This document shows positions 43,463-51,491 of a DNA stretch of 63,680 bases, piece by piece. Every line of letters starts with the position of its first letter. Positions within the stretch are counted from its first letter, which is position 1. Location: positions 1 through 63,680 of the forward strand of contig CAYOQK010000015.1 in assembly GCA_964406105.1 (NCBI GenBank), written 5' to 3'. The stretch is from WGAB01 sp964406105 (GTDB lineage: Bacteria; Hydrothermota; Hydrothermia; WGAB01). Below the pieces are notes generated by a model. That model was not told where the DNA came from. It made no database searches and saw only the letters and a list, made by a program, of their open reading frames with translations. The translations under genes and the position numbers were made by a program.

Positions 43463-44257
43463 TTACTCATACAGGGCGTATTCCGGGATGATGTATCGCC
43501 GGGGGTTCACCCGTTTGCCCTGGACACGCACCTCGTAATGGAGATGGGGCCCGGTGGAGCGGCCCGTGTTGCCTACGAAGGCGATGGTATCGCCCCGGTC
43601 CACCTGCTGTCCCCGCCGCACCCGCACCGATTGCAGGTGGGCGAAGAAGGTGTGGATGCCGTTGCCGTGATCCAGTTCCAGAGTGAGGCCGTAGCCCCGA
43701 TCCCGTCGGATCCGGTACACGCGTCCCCGGGCAGGGGCCACCACCGGGGTGCCCCGAGGGGCGAAGATGTCCACCCCGTGATGGAACTTGATGCGGCCGG
43801 TGAAGGGGTCTTTGCGGTACCCGTAGCCGGAGGTAATGTACCCCTGGGTGGGCAGGATGGAGGGGATGCGGGCCCAATGGTCTTGTTGTTGCTTGAGGGT
43901 TTCCTCCACGTTTTGCAGGGCAGTGATCTCGTAGCGGGTAAGGGCCAGCAGGCGATCCAGGGTTTCGTCGGCCTGGTAGATGCGGCGCTGTACAGGGTCC
44001 TCGGGCAGGGCCAAGCCGCCGGTTCCTGCGAGTTCCTCGGGATCAGGGGTTTCGGGCAGCCCGGCCAAGGCCCGTAGGGTTTGGGCCTGCTGGCTCAGGA
44101 GCCGAAGGGAATCCTGTAGGCCTGCGAGTTTCCGTTCTAACCTTTGAATGTGGTGAGCCTGCCAGGCCAGGCGTTCCTGCTGGCTCCAGAGCCGGTACGC
44201 CAGGCCTCCCAGGGCAACAAACAACAAAAAAACCAGGATTTTCGTACCGATTCGGAT
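43463..44257 (-). CDS. M23-family peptidoglycan endopeptidase, membrane-anchored (probable AUC start)
   Basis: 264 residues if counted from ATC 44257. One N-terminal membrane helix (ILVFLLFVALGGLAYRLW), a coiled-coil stretch (QERLAWQAHHIQRLERKLAGL), then the LytM/M23 domain with zinc ligands in KFHHGVDIFAPRG and the catalytic HLHYEVRVQGKRVNP. Such envelope proteins cut peptidoglycan cross-links or regulate amidases. The only ATG/GTG/TTG upstream in frame is TTG at 44320/44314, which overlaps the -35 box of the readable promoter. A perfect AAAAGGAGG lies seven bases before ATC 44257, and the next in-frame TTG (44227) would remove part of the membrane helix. Confidence 0.88.
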   Translation of the reverse strand: MRIGTKILVFLLFVALGGLAYRLWSQQERLAWQAHHIQRLERKLAGLQDSLRLLSQQAQTLRALAGLPETPDPEELAGTGGLALPEDPVQRRIYQADETLDRLLALTRYEITALQNVEETLKQQQDHWARIPSILPTQGYITSGYGYRKDPFTGRIKFHHGVDIFAPRGTPVVAPARGRVYRIRRDRGYGLTLELDHGNGIHTFFAHLQSVRVRRGQQVDRGDTIAFVGNTGRSTGPHLHYEVRVQGKRVNPRRYIIPEYALYE

Positions 44258-44285
44258 GGCCGTGCCTCCTTTTCCGCGGCCTTTG

Positions 44286-44314
44286 ATTATTCTGCGGTCT
44301 GCAACCCATTGCAA
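44286..44314 (-). promoter_or_regulatory. Promoter for the M23 peptidase gene
   Basis: On the minus strand TTGCAA (44314-44309) and AATAAT (44291-44286) are 17 bases apart. Transcription would start near 44280, downstream of the TTG codons at 44320 and 44314 but upstream of the AAAAGGAGG site. Confidence 0.55.
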
Positions 44315-44338
44315 CTCCAAGGGATGGGGGCTGGTTCC

Positions 44339-44896
44339 CTATGTTTGCAGGGCTTCGTGGAGCAGGGGTGCGGTGGCGTCCTTGGGGGAGAGCAGGGGCT
44401 CCTGACCCGGCGGAAGGGGCCAGGAGATGGACAGCAGGGGATCGTTCCAGCGGATCCGGCCCTCGGCCTCGGGCCGGTACTCGTGATGGGTGACCTTGTA
44501 CCACACCAGGGCCTCTTCCGAGAGCACCAGGAATCCGTGGGCGAAGCCTGGCGGGATCCACAGGGCTCCTGGTTCTTGGCCGGTGAGTTCCCGGGCCACC
44601 CAACGGCCGAAGGTGGGGCTTCCGCGTCTCAGGTCCACCGCCACGTCAAAGATGCGGCCCCGCACGCAGTACACGAGTTTCCCCTGCTCATAGGGGGGAT
44701 GCTGGAAGTGCAGGCCCCGCAGCACCCATTGCCGGGAACGGGAGAGGTTATCCTGCACAAAGGGCCCAGGGATACCGGCCCTTTGGAAGTCCGAGGCCTT
44801 GAAGGTTTCCAGGAAGACCCCTCGGGCATCGGGAAACACCCGAGGCCGAACGTACACCACCTCAGGGATCTCCAGCGGCTCAAACTCAAAGGGCAT
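44339..44896 (-). CDS. rfbC: dTDP-4-dehydrorhamnose 3,5-epimerase-like protein
   Basis: 185 residues. RmlC cupin signature: QDNLSRSRQWVLRGLHFQHP with catalytic His, KLVYCVRGRIFDVAVDLRRGSPTFG, and PPGFAHGFLVLSE with the second His, followed by YKVTHHEY. It epimerises the 4-keto sugar on the way to dTDP-rhamnose or related deoxysugars. It overlaps rfbA by 11 bases. No rfbB dehydratase or rfbD reductase is in the window. Confidence 0.92.
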   Translation of the reverse strand: MPFEFEPLEIPEVVYVRPRVFPDARGVFLETFKASDFQRAGIPGPFVQDNLSRSRQWVLRGLHFQHPPYEQGKLVYCVRGRIFDVAVDLRRGSPTFGRWVARELTGQEPGALWIPPGFAHGFLVLSEEALVWYKVTHHEYRPEAEGRIRWNDPLLSISWPLPPGQEPLLSPKDATAPLLHEALQT

Positions 44897-45773
44897 GGCT
44901 TCGCTGGGCCAGTTCCAGGAGATACTGTCCGTACTCTGTGTTCTTCAGGGGTTCTGCCAGCCGCTGCAGGTCGTCGCGTTGGATCCAGCCGTTGAGGAAG
45001 GCGATCTCCTCAATGCATCCGATCATGGTGCCAGTCCGCCGCTCAATGGTGGCCACGAATTCTCCGGCCTCTAAGAAGCTGTCGTGGGTGCCTGCGTCAA
45101 ACCAGGCGAACCCGCGGCCCAAAAGGCGCACGCGCAGCTGATTCCTCCGCAGGTACTCCTGGTTCACCGAGGTGATCTCCAGTTCGTTGCGGGCGGAGGG
45201 TTGGATGGTGCGGGCGATGGCTGGGGCTTGGGCATCGTACAGATAGAGGCCCACCACGGCGAAGTTGGACCGGGGATGGGCGGGCTTTTCCTCCAAGGAT
45301 ACCACCTGGCCGTTTTCGTCAAACTCCACCACGCCGAACCGTTGGGGGTCCTTGACCGGGTATCCGAACACGATGGCGCCTCCCTCTTGCTCCACCTGGC
45401 GTCGGGCGTCTCGCAGGAGGTCGGGCAGGGCGTGACCGAAGAACACGTTGTCGCCCAGCACGTAGCACACCGAATCGCCGGCCAGGAAATCGGCCCCCAG
45501 GATCAGCCCTTCGGCCAAGCCCCGGGGCTCAGGTTGCACTTGATACGCGAGCCGCATGCCCAGGTGAGACCCGTCTCCCAGGAGTTTCTGAAAGCTCTTC
45601 AGGTCTTGAGGATTCACGATGAGGAGCACCTCGCGGATCCCCATGAGCATCACCAGGGACAGGGGGTAGTAGATCATGGGCTTGTTGTAGATGGGCAGCA
45701 GGTGTTTGTTGACCGTCCGCGTGACAGGATACAAGCGGCTTCCGCTGCCACCCGCCAGGATGATGGCTTTCAT
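44886..45773 (-). CDS. rfbA: Glucose-1-phosphate thymidylyltransferase
   Basis: 295 residues from ATG 45773. Nucleotidyltransferase signature MKAIILAGGSGSRLYPVT, followed by NKHLLPIYNKPMIYYPLS, the metal site YVLGDNVFFG and FAWFDAGTHDSFLEA, matching RmlA. It makes dTDP-glucose for deoxysugar synthesis. An upstream TATGAT-like -10 box around 45810 is visible. Confidence 0.94.
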   Translation of the reverse strand: MKAIILAGGSGSRLYPVTRTVNKHLLPIYNKPMIYYPLSLVMLMGIREVLLIVNPQDLKSFQKLLGDGSHLGMRLAYQVQPEPRGLAEGLILGADFLAGDSVCYVLGDNVFFGHALPDLLRDARRQVEQEGGAIVFGYPVKDPQRFGVVEFDENGQVVSLEEKPAHPRSNFAVVGLYLYDAQAPAIARTIQPSARNELEITSVNQEYLRRNQLRVRLLGRGFAWFDAGTHDSFLEAGEFVATIERRTGTMIGCIEEIAFLNGWIQRDDLQRLAEPLKNTEYGQYLLELAQRSHAL

Positions 45774-45832
45774 CTTCGGATCTCCCGCACGATCCTCATG
45801 GTCCTGAGTATCATAACACGGGTTGCCGGGGG

Positions 45833-47056
45833 TTAAAACAGCGTGTCCTGTTGGCGTGGTTTGTGGGGTACGATGCGTACGGTGCCGTATACGCCGTCGT
45901 AACCGGGTTCCACCTCTACCTCGCCACGGCGGACCTGCAGGATCGCCTGTGCCACCTCTGGTCCCAGCCATCGGTGGAGGTCCTGCTCAGGAACTCGCAG
46001 CAGGATATCCAGTTCGGTGCCCAGGTGATGCAGGGCGGTCTCGTACACCCGGGCCACCCGTTTGGTGTTGGGTCCCACGCCGAACACATCGGCGAGGATC
46101 TCCTTGAGGGGCACCAGATGGCGGTAAGGAATGGCTCCGGGGGGCATAAAGCCCTCAGGCCGATCAGCCAGTTGTTCTACCCGATACAGAACCCCCAGGG
46201 TCAGCGGTCGGCCGCAAACCGGGCATAGGCCTCGGTACCGTCGGGTTTCGCGGGGATGGAGCCGCACCTGGCAAGACCGATGGCCATCGTAATGGTACTT
46301 GCCCTCCTCGGGGAAGAACTCAATGGTGAACAGGAACCGTTGGCGGTCGTGTTCAAACAGGATGCGGCGGAGTTCATAGAAATCCACGGGTTTGCTGAAC
46401 ACATTGGCCTCGCGGCCGATCTTCTCCGGGGAATGGGCGTCGGAGTTGGAAACCAACACGAACCGGTCCAGAGCCGACACGCGCCAGTTCATGGGAGGGT
46501 CGGAGGACAGGCCGGTTTCCAGGGCAGGCACTTGGTCCAGGAAGGGGCCCAGGGCTTCCTCTGGGGAGTCAAAGCCGGAGCGGGAGCCAAACAGGGAGAA
46601 CCAGGGGGTCCAGGCGTGGGCCGGAATGACCAGGATGTCTTCGTTCACCGAGAACAGGAGGTCCAGCATGTCCACCACGGAGAGCCCGAAGGTGGGGCGG
46701 CCGTCGGCTTCCAGGTTGCCGCCGAGGGCTTCCAGGCGTTGGGCCACACGGTCCACCGTGTCAAAGTCCGGAAAGATCAACACCAGGTGGATCTTGCGGA
46801 GCTTGCCGTCTTGGGAGAACACGTGGGAGGTTTCGGTGGTCAGCATGAAGTCCACGCCGTCATACTCGTACACGCCGTTGCCCTTTTCGCGGAGGATCGC
46901 CTTGAGTTCTTGGCGGTACGCCGGATGCAACACGTCGCCGGTGCCCAGCAGATGCACTCCCTTGCGGCGGGCGACCTGCGACAGGGCCCGGGGTTCCATA
47001 TCCCGGGAGGTGGCCCGGGAGTACTTGGAATGGAGGTGCAGGTCGGCGACGTACAT
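45833..47056 (-). CDS. Endonuclease Q-like PHP-domain DNA repair nuclease
   Basis: 407 residues from ATG 47056 (TGATG overlap with the upstream lipoprotein stop). The PHP domain has ADLHLHSKYSRATS, LLGTGDVLHPAY, PAHAWTPWFSLFGS and VSNSDAHSPEKIGREAN, the metal-binding set of EndoQ. A zinc motif follows (CPVCGRPL, with an upstream Cys in RSCQ), then a C-terminal helical region (GPNTKRVARVYETALHHLG) of helix-hairpin-helix type. EndoQ nicks DNA 5' of deaminated bases such as hypoxanthine and uracil and is best known in Thermococcales. The protein ends in QQDTLF, matching the QxxLF clamp-binding peptide. Confidence 0.88.
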   Translation of the reverse strand: MYVADLHLHSKYSRATSRDMEPRALSQVARRKGVHLLGTGDVLHPAYRQELKAILREKGNGVYEYDGVDFMLTTETSHVFSQDGKLRKIHLVLIFPDFDTVDRVAQRLEALGGNLEADGRPTFGLSVVDMLDLLFSVNEDILVIPAHAWTPWFSLFGSRSGFDSPEEALGPFLDQVPALETGLSSDPPMNWRVSALDRFVLVSNSDAHSPEKIGREANVFSKPVDFYELRRILFEHDRQRFLFTIEFFPEEGKYHYDGHRSCQVRLHPRETRRYRGLCPVCGRPLTLGVLYRVEQLADRPEGFMPPGAIPYRHLVPLKEILADVFGVGPNTKRVARVYETALHHLGTELDILLRVPEQDLHRWLGPEVAQAILQVRRGEVEVEPGYDGVYGTVRIVPHKPRQQDTLF

Positions 47057-47703
47057 CAGGACCACCCCCTTTGGGCCAGGAGATCCGCAATCTTCTGGAG
47101 CAGGGCCGCCCGTCCTTCAGGGGTGGAAACGTCGGCTGTGAAGGAGGGGTCTACCTGTTGCACCACGGCCAGGGCTTCAGCGAACCGGCCCAGAGAGCAC
47201 AGCACGCGGGCTTTTTCCAGGAGGATCACGGTGGCGTTGGCCCCAGGATCGTGGGGAAATGCGTAGGTGGGGTCCCTTTGGAGCACCTCATTGGCCGCCC
47301 GCAGGGCAAGGTGGAGCACTGAGTCCAGGGGGGCGCCGTACAGAGTGGGATCGGGGATAGGGTCGGCATCGCCGATGGCCAAGCCGGCCCAGGCGTGCAG
47401 GGAATCGCCTCCAAGGCTCAGGGTTCTCAGAAGGCTTTGGTGGGCATACACAGGGTCGTAGAGGCGAAGAGAGGTCCACCCCATGCCCAGCCAGGCCTCA
47501 GCGTGCTGGGGGTTTTGGGATACTGCTTGGCCAAAGGCCACGTAGGCAGAGTCCCATTGGCCCTCTTCAAACCACTGCCACCCCTGCTGGACCAGCTCGT
47601 CCACGTTGCGCACCGAGGGTTCTGGGGAGGTTCCACAGCCCCAAAGGGCCGCCAAAAGCAAGGGCCACAGGACGGGCCTACTTGGCACCTTCCAGCCGGA
47701 CAT
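47056..47703 (-). CDS. Lipoprotein with tetratricopeptide repeats
   Basis: 215 residues. Lipoprotein signal with lipobox LLLAALWGCGTSPEP (Cys near 23). TPR-like segments follow: VQQGWQWFEEGQWDSAYVAF, HAEAWLGMGWTSLRLYDPVY and LLEKARVLCSLGRFAEALAVV. Probably outer-membrane attached on the periplasmic side. It overlaps the preceding lipoprotein gene by 26 bases and is followed by the EndoQ-like gene. No specific function recognised. Confidence 0.75.
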   Translation of the reverse strand: MSGWKVPSRPVLWPLLLAALWGCGTSPEPSVRNVDELVQQGWQWFEEGQWDSAYVAFGQAVSQNPQHAEAWLGMGWTSLRLYDPVYAHQSLLRTLSLGGDSLHAWAGLAIGDADPIPDPTLYGAPLDSVLHLALRAANEVLQRDPTYAFPHDPGANATVILLEKARVLCSLGRFAEALAVVQQVDPSFTADVSTPEGRAALLQKIADLLAQRGWS

Positions 47704-48214
47704 AGAGCACCAGCGAGTCCACCGTGAGGTTCAGCGGGGTGGACTCTGCAGACGCCCGGAAGTACAGGGCAAACAGGCCTGCGGGCAGGTACTCGTCTTG
47801 AAGGGTCCTGAGCGTGGGCTCGTTGAGGAACTCCAGGCCGGAGAGCCGCTGGGTGGTGTCTGGCAGCAGGTTCAGAGACACCAGCGCCTCGGCCTGGTCT
47901 ACGGTTTCTGCGGTGTAGGTGGTGTCCTCGGAAACCCGGATCTCCAGGTTCACCGGTTGGCTTTGGTGGTTGGTGATGCGGAGAAAGACCGAGTCCACGT
48001 GGATCCGCTGGGCGAAGTCAATGTACTGGGCGAAGTTGGAGTACTCGGTGACATCCACCACCCTTTTCTGGAACCCCAAAGGATCCAGCGAATCAGGCGG
48101 TGCGAGGTGCACCTCGGTCAACACGATGGGCACCTGAACGGTGAAGGGGATTTGATCACAGGCAGGGATGGCCAGAGCCGCCGCCAGAGCGATCAGGGCT
48201 AAGAAACGTCGCAT
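47678..48214 (-). CDS. Lipoprotein, beta-rich, unknown function
   Basis: 178 residues with GGAGG well spaced before ATG 48214. Signal peptide and lipobox (ALAAALAIPACDQIP, Cys near 19). The rest is beta-strand-like (VDSVFLRITNHQSQPVNLEIRV, LNLTVDSLVLYVRLEGAK) with no motif I recognise. It lies six bases after the outer-membrane barrel gene, suggesting a barrel/lipoprotein pair. Confidence 0.65.
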   Translation of the reverse strand: MRRFLALIALAAALAIPACDQIPFTVQVPIVLTEVHLAPPDSLDPLGFQKRVVDVTEYSNFAQYIDFAQRIHVDSVFLRITNHQSQPVNLEIRVSEDTTYTAETVDQAEALVSLNLLPDTTQRLSGLEFLNEPTLRTLQDEYLPAGLFALYFRASAESTPLNLTVDSLVLYVRLEGAK

Positions 48215-48220
48215 GCAGGT

Positions 48221-49747
48221 TTACCTCCAGGTTTTTGAAACGCCGATGCTTAGGGAAAGCACGGAGGAGAGATCCGGTCGCTGTACCTCCGTGGCCTTCT
48301 GCAGAGGGCTCTTAAACATAATGCCGAGGGCCATGGGGTTCAATTTCACCGCAGCCCCGATCTCCACGCCTCCAAGGTCCAGGGTGCCTCCGAAGTTCAA
48401 GGATCCTACGGACATCAGGGGGACTACAACACCCGTGCGGTCAATGAGGTAGGTGCCCACTTGGCCGTAGCCCAGCACCAGTTTCCCCGAGGGAATGGGC
48501 ATCACCAGGGCAGTGGCCAGGGTAAAGCGGCCAAAGCCTCGGTCTTCGGTGGGGATGTAGTCCACGGTGCCGGAAACATGGAAGGGGCCCAACATGAGGC
48601 CTGCTCCCAGGTTGAAGGTGGTGGGGATCTGGGTGTACATGGCCTTCAGGAATTCCAGGGTGTCCTTTTCCAGCTGGCCGAAGCCCAGGGTGTCGTAAAG
48701 GTACAGGGTGTCCAGGTTGCTGGACAGGCGAGTGGTGGGGGAGTAGTACACGGAGTCGGGGATGCCCTGCACCCGGATCATGCGGGCAGAGGCCGGGTCC
48801 ACTTGGAAGCGGGTGGGGAACCACACCTTGCCGGCGAGGCCGATCTTGAGGAACAGGAGATGAATCTGAAGGCCCATGCCCAAGCCGTGCCGCAGGGTGT
48901 GGGTTTTGGCGGAGGCATCCAATCGGAACACTGTGTCTCCCAGGATGGTGCGGAAGTTGCCCACCACGGCCACCGGTTGGCCGTTCACCAGGAAGGCGCT
49001 ATCTGCCTCTGTGTGCAGGCTGTCTACCCCCAGGTAGCCGTGGCCAGTGAGTTGGGCCTGGGCTTCCAAGCGTTCCAGGTCGTATCCGATGCCCACGGTT
49101 AAGGGGCCAAAACTCCGGGCCAGTCGTAGAAACAGGGGCTGTACGGTGTACTTCAGGGTGCCCTCCATTTGCCCTTCGGCCACGCCGTATCCAGTGAGTT
49201 GCCAAACGATGTTCACGGTGTCGCCGTTGTCCGACACGAACTGGGTGGGCACCGAGTCAAAGGTCACGGGTGAGGTGAGGGCAAAGGTGCCTTGGGCTTG
49301 GCCTTCGGTGTGCTCAGGGGCCCATAGCCCCAGGCCCAGGCTCCAGGAACCCCAGGTTTGTAAGTATCCCACGAAGTCCACACCACCAGGGTCCCGGAGT
49401 TCCAAACGGGTGGGGACCTCCAGTTCAAAGTCCAGGCCCTCCTCGGGTTTGGAGGAGATCACCGGCAGGCTCAGGGTGGTGGAGGTGGTTTTGGGAAGGG
49501 AAACGCCCACAAACACCTGGCGGTGATAGCCGCCGCGGGCCAATGCAGCGGGGTTGAGGTAGCTCCCCACCACTCCTCGTCCATACGAGAGATCCAGGGC
49601 TCCGATCTCATAGGAGCCCACCCGAAGCAGGGGGCTGGTCATCCTCAAGGAAAGATCCAGTTTCTGCTCGGATTCAAAGGTTTGAGCTCCCAGAACCCCG
49701 ATGGCCAAACCCACCAACAGGCCCATGGACCGGTAACGGAAAAACAT
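48221..49747 (-). CDS. Outer-membrane beta-barrel protein (FadL-like)
   Basis: 508 residues from ATG 49747, with AGGAGGTGAGC directly upstream; GTG at 49753 is inside that ribosome site. Signal peptide (MGLLVGLAIGVLGAQ), then an N-terminal SYLNPAALARGG segment, and alternating beta-strands to the C-terminus (LSLSIGVSKTWR). Similar in type to long-chain-fatty-acid/aromatic transporters but not clearly one of them. It is the first gene of a run with two lipoproteins and the EndoQ-like gene, preceded by a TATAAT box around 49767. Confidence 0.7.
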   Translation of the reverse strand: MFFRYRSMGLLVGLAIGVLGAQTFESEQKLDLSLRMTSPLLRVGSYEIGALDLSYGRGVVGSYLNPAALARGGYHRQVFVGVSLPKTTSTTLSLPVISSKPEEGLDFELEVPTRLELRDPGGVDFVGYLQTWGSWSLGLGLWAPEHTEGQAQGTFALTSPVTFDSVPTQFVSDNGDTVNIVWQLTGYGVAEGQMEGTLKYTVQPLFLRLARSFGPLTVGIGYDLERLEAQAQLTGHGYLGVDSLHTEADSAFLVNGQPVAVVGNFRTILGDTVFRLDASAKTHTLRHGLGMGLQIHLLFLKIGLAGKVWFPTRFQVDPASARMIRVQGIPDSVYYSPTTRLSSNLDTLYLYDTLGFGQLEKDTLEFLKAMYTQIPTTFNLGAGLMLGPFHVSGTVDYIPTEDRGFGRFTLATALVMPIPSGKLVLGYGQVGTYLIDRTGVVVPLMSVGSLNFGGTLDLGGVEIGAAVKLNPMALGIMFKSPLQKATEVQRPDLSSVLSLSIGVSKTWR

Positions 49748-49891
49748 GCTCACCTCCTGTGTACGCCAATTATAGCGCCGGCTTTGGCCCTTCCCGACCC
49801 GCGCGTTGGATTTGGGAAAACCTTAAGGAGACTTCGCAAAGGGGGCACCGCCACAGAGGAAGGGCCTTTGGACCTCGGAGCAAAGGGAGAT

Positions 49892-49920
49892 TTGCTAAGC
49901 CTGGGTTCGGGGCGTATATT
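49892..49920 (+). promoter_or_regulatory. Promoter of the YidD-centred operon
   Basis: TTGCTA (49892-49897) and TATATT (49915-49920) are 17 bases apart, about 41 bases before the ATG at 49962, which has AAAAGGAGG upstream. Confidence 0.65.
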
Positions 49921-49961
49921 TTGGTCGCCCTGCGCAAGGGAAAACCAAAAGGAGGTTTACG

Positions 49962-50348
49962 ATGAGGAAGTTCGGGTTGGCGATGGTCACAGGGGTGTTG
50001 GCGGCAGGACTCCTGCTGAATCCTGTGGCAGCCATGGCCCAGTCCATGCAGGAGGTGTGTACCCAGGCGGAAATGGACGCCCAGCGGGACGTCAATAAAA
50101 CCCTGTGGATGGCAGCCGGTTTCTTCTTTGGGCTCCTGGGGATCGGTGCGGCCTACGTGTTGGAACCGGATCCCCCGGCCAGCCGCTTGATCGGCAAGAG
50201 CCCGGAGTACGTGGCCACTTATACGGATTGCTACAAGGATGCAGGAAAGGACATTCAGGTGAAGGGAGCAGTAACCGGGTGCGTATTGGGAGCTCTGCTC
50301 TCGGTGGCGTGGTACGGGTGCTGCATCGTCGCCAGTTTGGGTGGATAG
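49962..50348 (+). CDS. Small exported membrane protein with conserved cysteines, unknown function
   Basis: 128 residues. Signal peptide (about 1-26, ending AAMAQS), then EVCTQAEMDAQRDVNKTLWM, a hydrophobic helix (AAGFFFGLLGIGAAYVL), a Pro-rich turn (EPDPPASRLIGKSPEYV), TDCYKDAGKDI, and a second hydrophobic helix with CVLGALLSVAWYGCCIV. Similar short proteins seem to occur in other FCB-type genomes from memory, but I cannot name a function. It is separated from the next gene by a strong palindromic terminator, so it may be transcribed at a higher level than the rest. Confidence 0.65.
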   Translation: MRKFGLAMVTGVLAAGLLLNPVAAMAQSMQEVCTQAEMDAQRDVNKTLWMAAGFFFGLLGIGAAYVLEPDPPASRLIGKSPEYVATYTDCYKDAGKDIQVKGAVTGCVLGALLSVAWYGCCIVASLGG

Positions 50349-50365
50349 CAGCCTGTTCCTTTGAC

Positions 50366-50403
50366 AAAGTCCTCCCCTCCCGGGCCCGGGAGGGGAGGAC
50401 TTT
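50366..50403. terminator. Perfect 38-base palindrome, probable (bidirectional) terminator
   Basis: The two 19-base arms are exact reverse complements with centre between 50384 and 50385; the core is CCTCCCGGGCCCGGGAGG. AAAG at the left and CTTT at the right give short A and T tracts on both strands. It sits 18 bases after the stop of the 128-residue gene and 16 bases before the next start. Confidence 0.7.
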
Positions 50404-50418
50404 CGTTCTGGAGGGTTT

Positions 50419-51093
50419 TTGACGGTGTGGTGGCTTCTTTTAGGCCTCATGACCAGCTCGCCTGATCCCCACGTGTGGGTGCGTGCTGTGTTCCACCGAA
50501 CCGTGATGGAAAACATGCAACGCGAAGAAGCCCACGGTGTGCTTTACGTTCAACCAGGCCAGCGGTTCGTGATGGAAGTGCAACAACCCGTGCACCAGAT
50601 CCTCACCTTTCGGGGCGATACCCTGATCCTCTACTATCCCGAGGATTCCGTGGCCTTCAAAGTGAAATCCAGCACCCGGTTCTTTCCCTTAGGCCCTCGC
50701 GCCGTGGCCTTTGACGATGCCCGCCTGAAGGATCTCGGCTTCGTGTTTCTCCGTCGCCGCCAACAAGGGGATACCCTCTGGACCGATTGGGCTCACCCCA
50801 GCGAGAAGATCCGCGTGACCGTTCGGAAGGTGGCCGGTCGGCTCCATCGCTTGGAGTTCCGCGACGAACACGACCAGGTGGTGATGAGCCTCGTGGCCCG
50901 AGAGTACCAAGACCTGGGCCAGGGGTGGGTGATCCCCCGATGGGTGAAAACCCTGCAGGCGTTGCCCGATGGCTTTTCCGAAGAGACCTTCCGCTTGGAC
51001 AGTTTGGCCCTAACCTCCAACGTGCCCCCTTGGGTGCAACACCTGAAGATCCCGGAGGGCGTTCGGGTCCTTTTGAAGGGATGGGAGCCATAG
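50419..51093 (+). CDS. LolA-like periplasmic lipoprotein carrier homolog
   Basis: 224 residues. Hydrophobic N-terminal signal, then a LolA-like beta-sheet pattern: AHGVLYVQPGQRFVMEVQQP, HQILTFRGDTLILYYPEDSV, ending in a longer C-terminal half. LolA-type proteins shuttle lipoproteins or lipids across the periplasm; the assignment is by fold pattern and moderate. The start is TTG 50419 (GGAGGG four bases upstream) or GTG 50425. The 3' end overlaps the YidD-like gene by 13 bases. Confidence 0.6.
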   Translation: MTVWWLLLGLMTSSPDPHVWVRAVFHRTVMENMQREEAHGVLYVQPGQRFVMEVQQPVHQILTFRGDTLILYYPEDSVAFKVKSSTRFFPLGPRAVAFDDARLKDLGFVFLRRRQQGDTLWTDWAHPSEKIRVTVRKVAGRLHRLEFRDEHDQVVMSLVAREYQDLGQGWVIPRWVKTLQALPDGFSEETFRLDSLALTSNVPPWVQHLKIPEGVRVLLKGWEP

Positions 51094-51491
51094 CCCTTTG
51101 GCTTGCCTGGGTCCTTTCCGCGGCCCCGCTGCAGCCGCCCACCGCGCGGACCTTTGATGTGCCGAACCTGGGCCCCCGGCCCCAGGCCGATACCCTGACC
51201 TTCACCTGGGATTGGAGCACCCCCAGGGGTTTGATCTCCGGCTTGATTCGGATGTACCAGGCCACGGTGTCCCAGGTGCAGGGAGACGTGTGCAACTTCA
51301 CACCTTCGTGTTCCCACTTTGCCCTTCAAGCAGTGCAACGATACGGGCCCGTGGTGGGGCTGTTGTTGGCCTCCGATCGCTTACAGCGGTGCCATTTCTG
51401 GGCCTGGCACTCCCTGGGCCTTTACTACGGTGTGCGTGAGGTGCCAGGCCGCGGCCCCAAACTGGTGGACCCTGTGGAACGGTACCCATGA
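51081..51491 (+). CDS. YidD-domain (membrane protein insertion efficiency factor) protein, exported form
   Basis: 136 residues from ATG 51081. A signal peptide or anchor (MGAIALWLAWVLSAAP) is not found in ordinary YidD. The YidD core is clear: IRMYQATVSQVQGDVCNFTP, CSHFALQAVQRYGPVVGLLL and ASDRLQRCHFWAW, with the three conserved Cys. Normal YidD (about 70-90 residues) lies with yidC and rnpA; this one lies among TPR-membrane proteins. It overlaps both neighbours (13 bases; ATGA). Confidence 0.85.
   Translation: MGAIALWLAWVLSAAPLQPPTARTFDVPNLGPRPQADTLTFTWDWSTPRGLISGLIRMYQATVSQVQGDVCNFTPSCSHFALQAVQRYGPVVGLLLASDRLQRCHFWAWHSLGLYYGVREVPGRGPKLVDPVERYP

Noticed and set aside
44043..44603. Longer minus-strand frame spanning the M23 5' end and rfbC
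   Set aside because: It crosses the promoter and overlaps rfbC out of frame. The translation is Pro/Arg-rich without motif.
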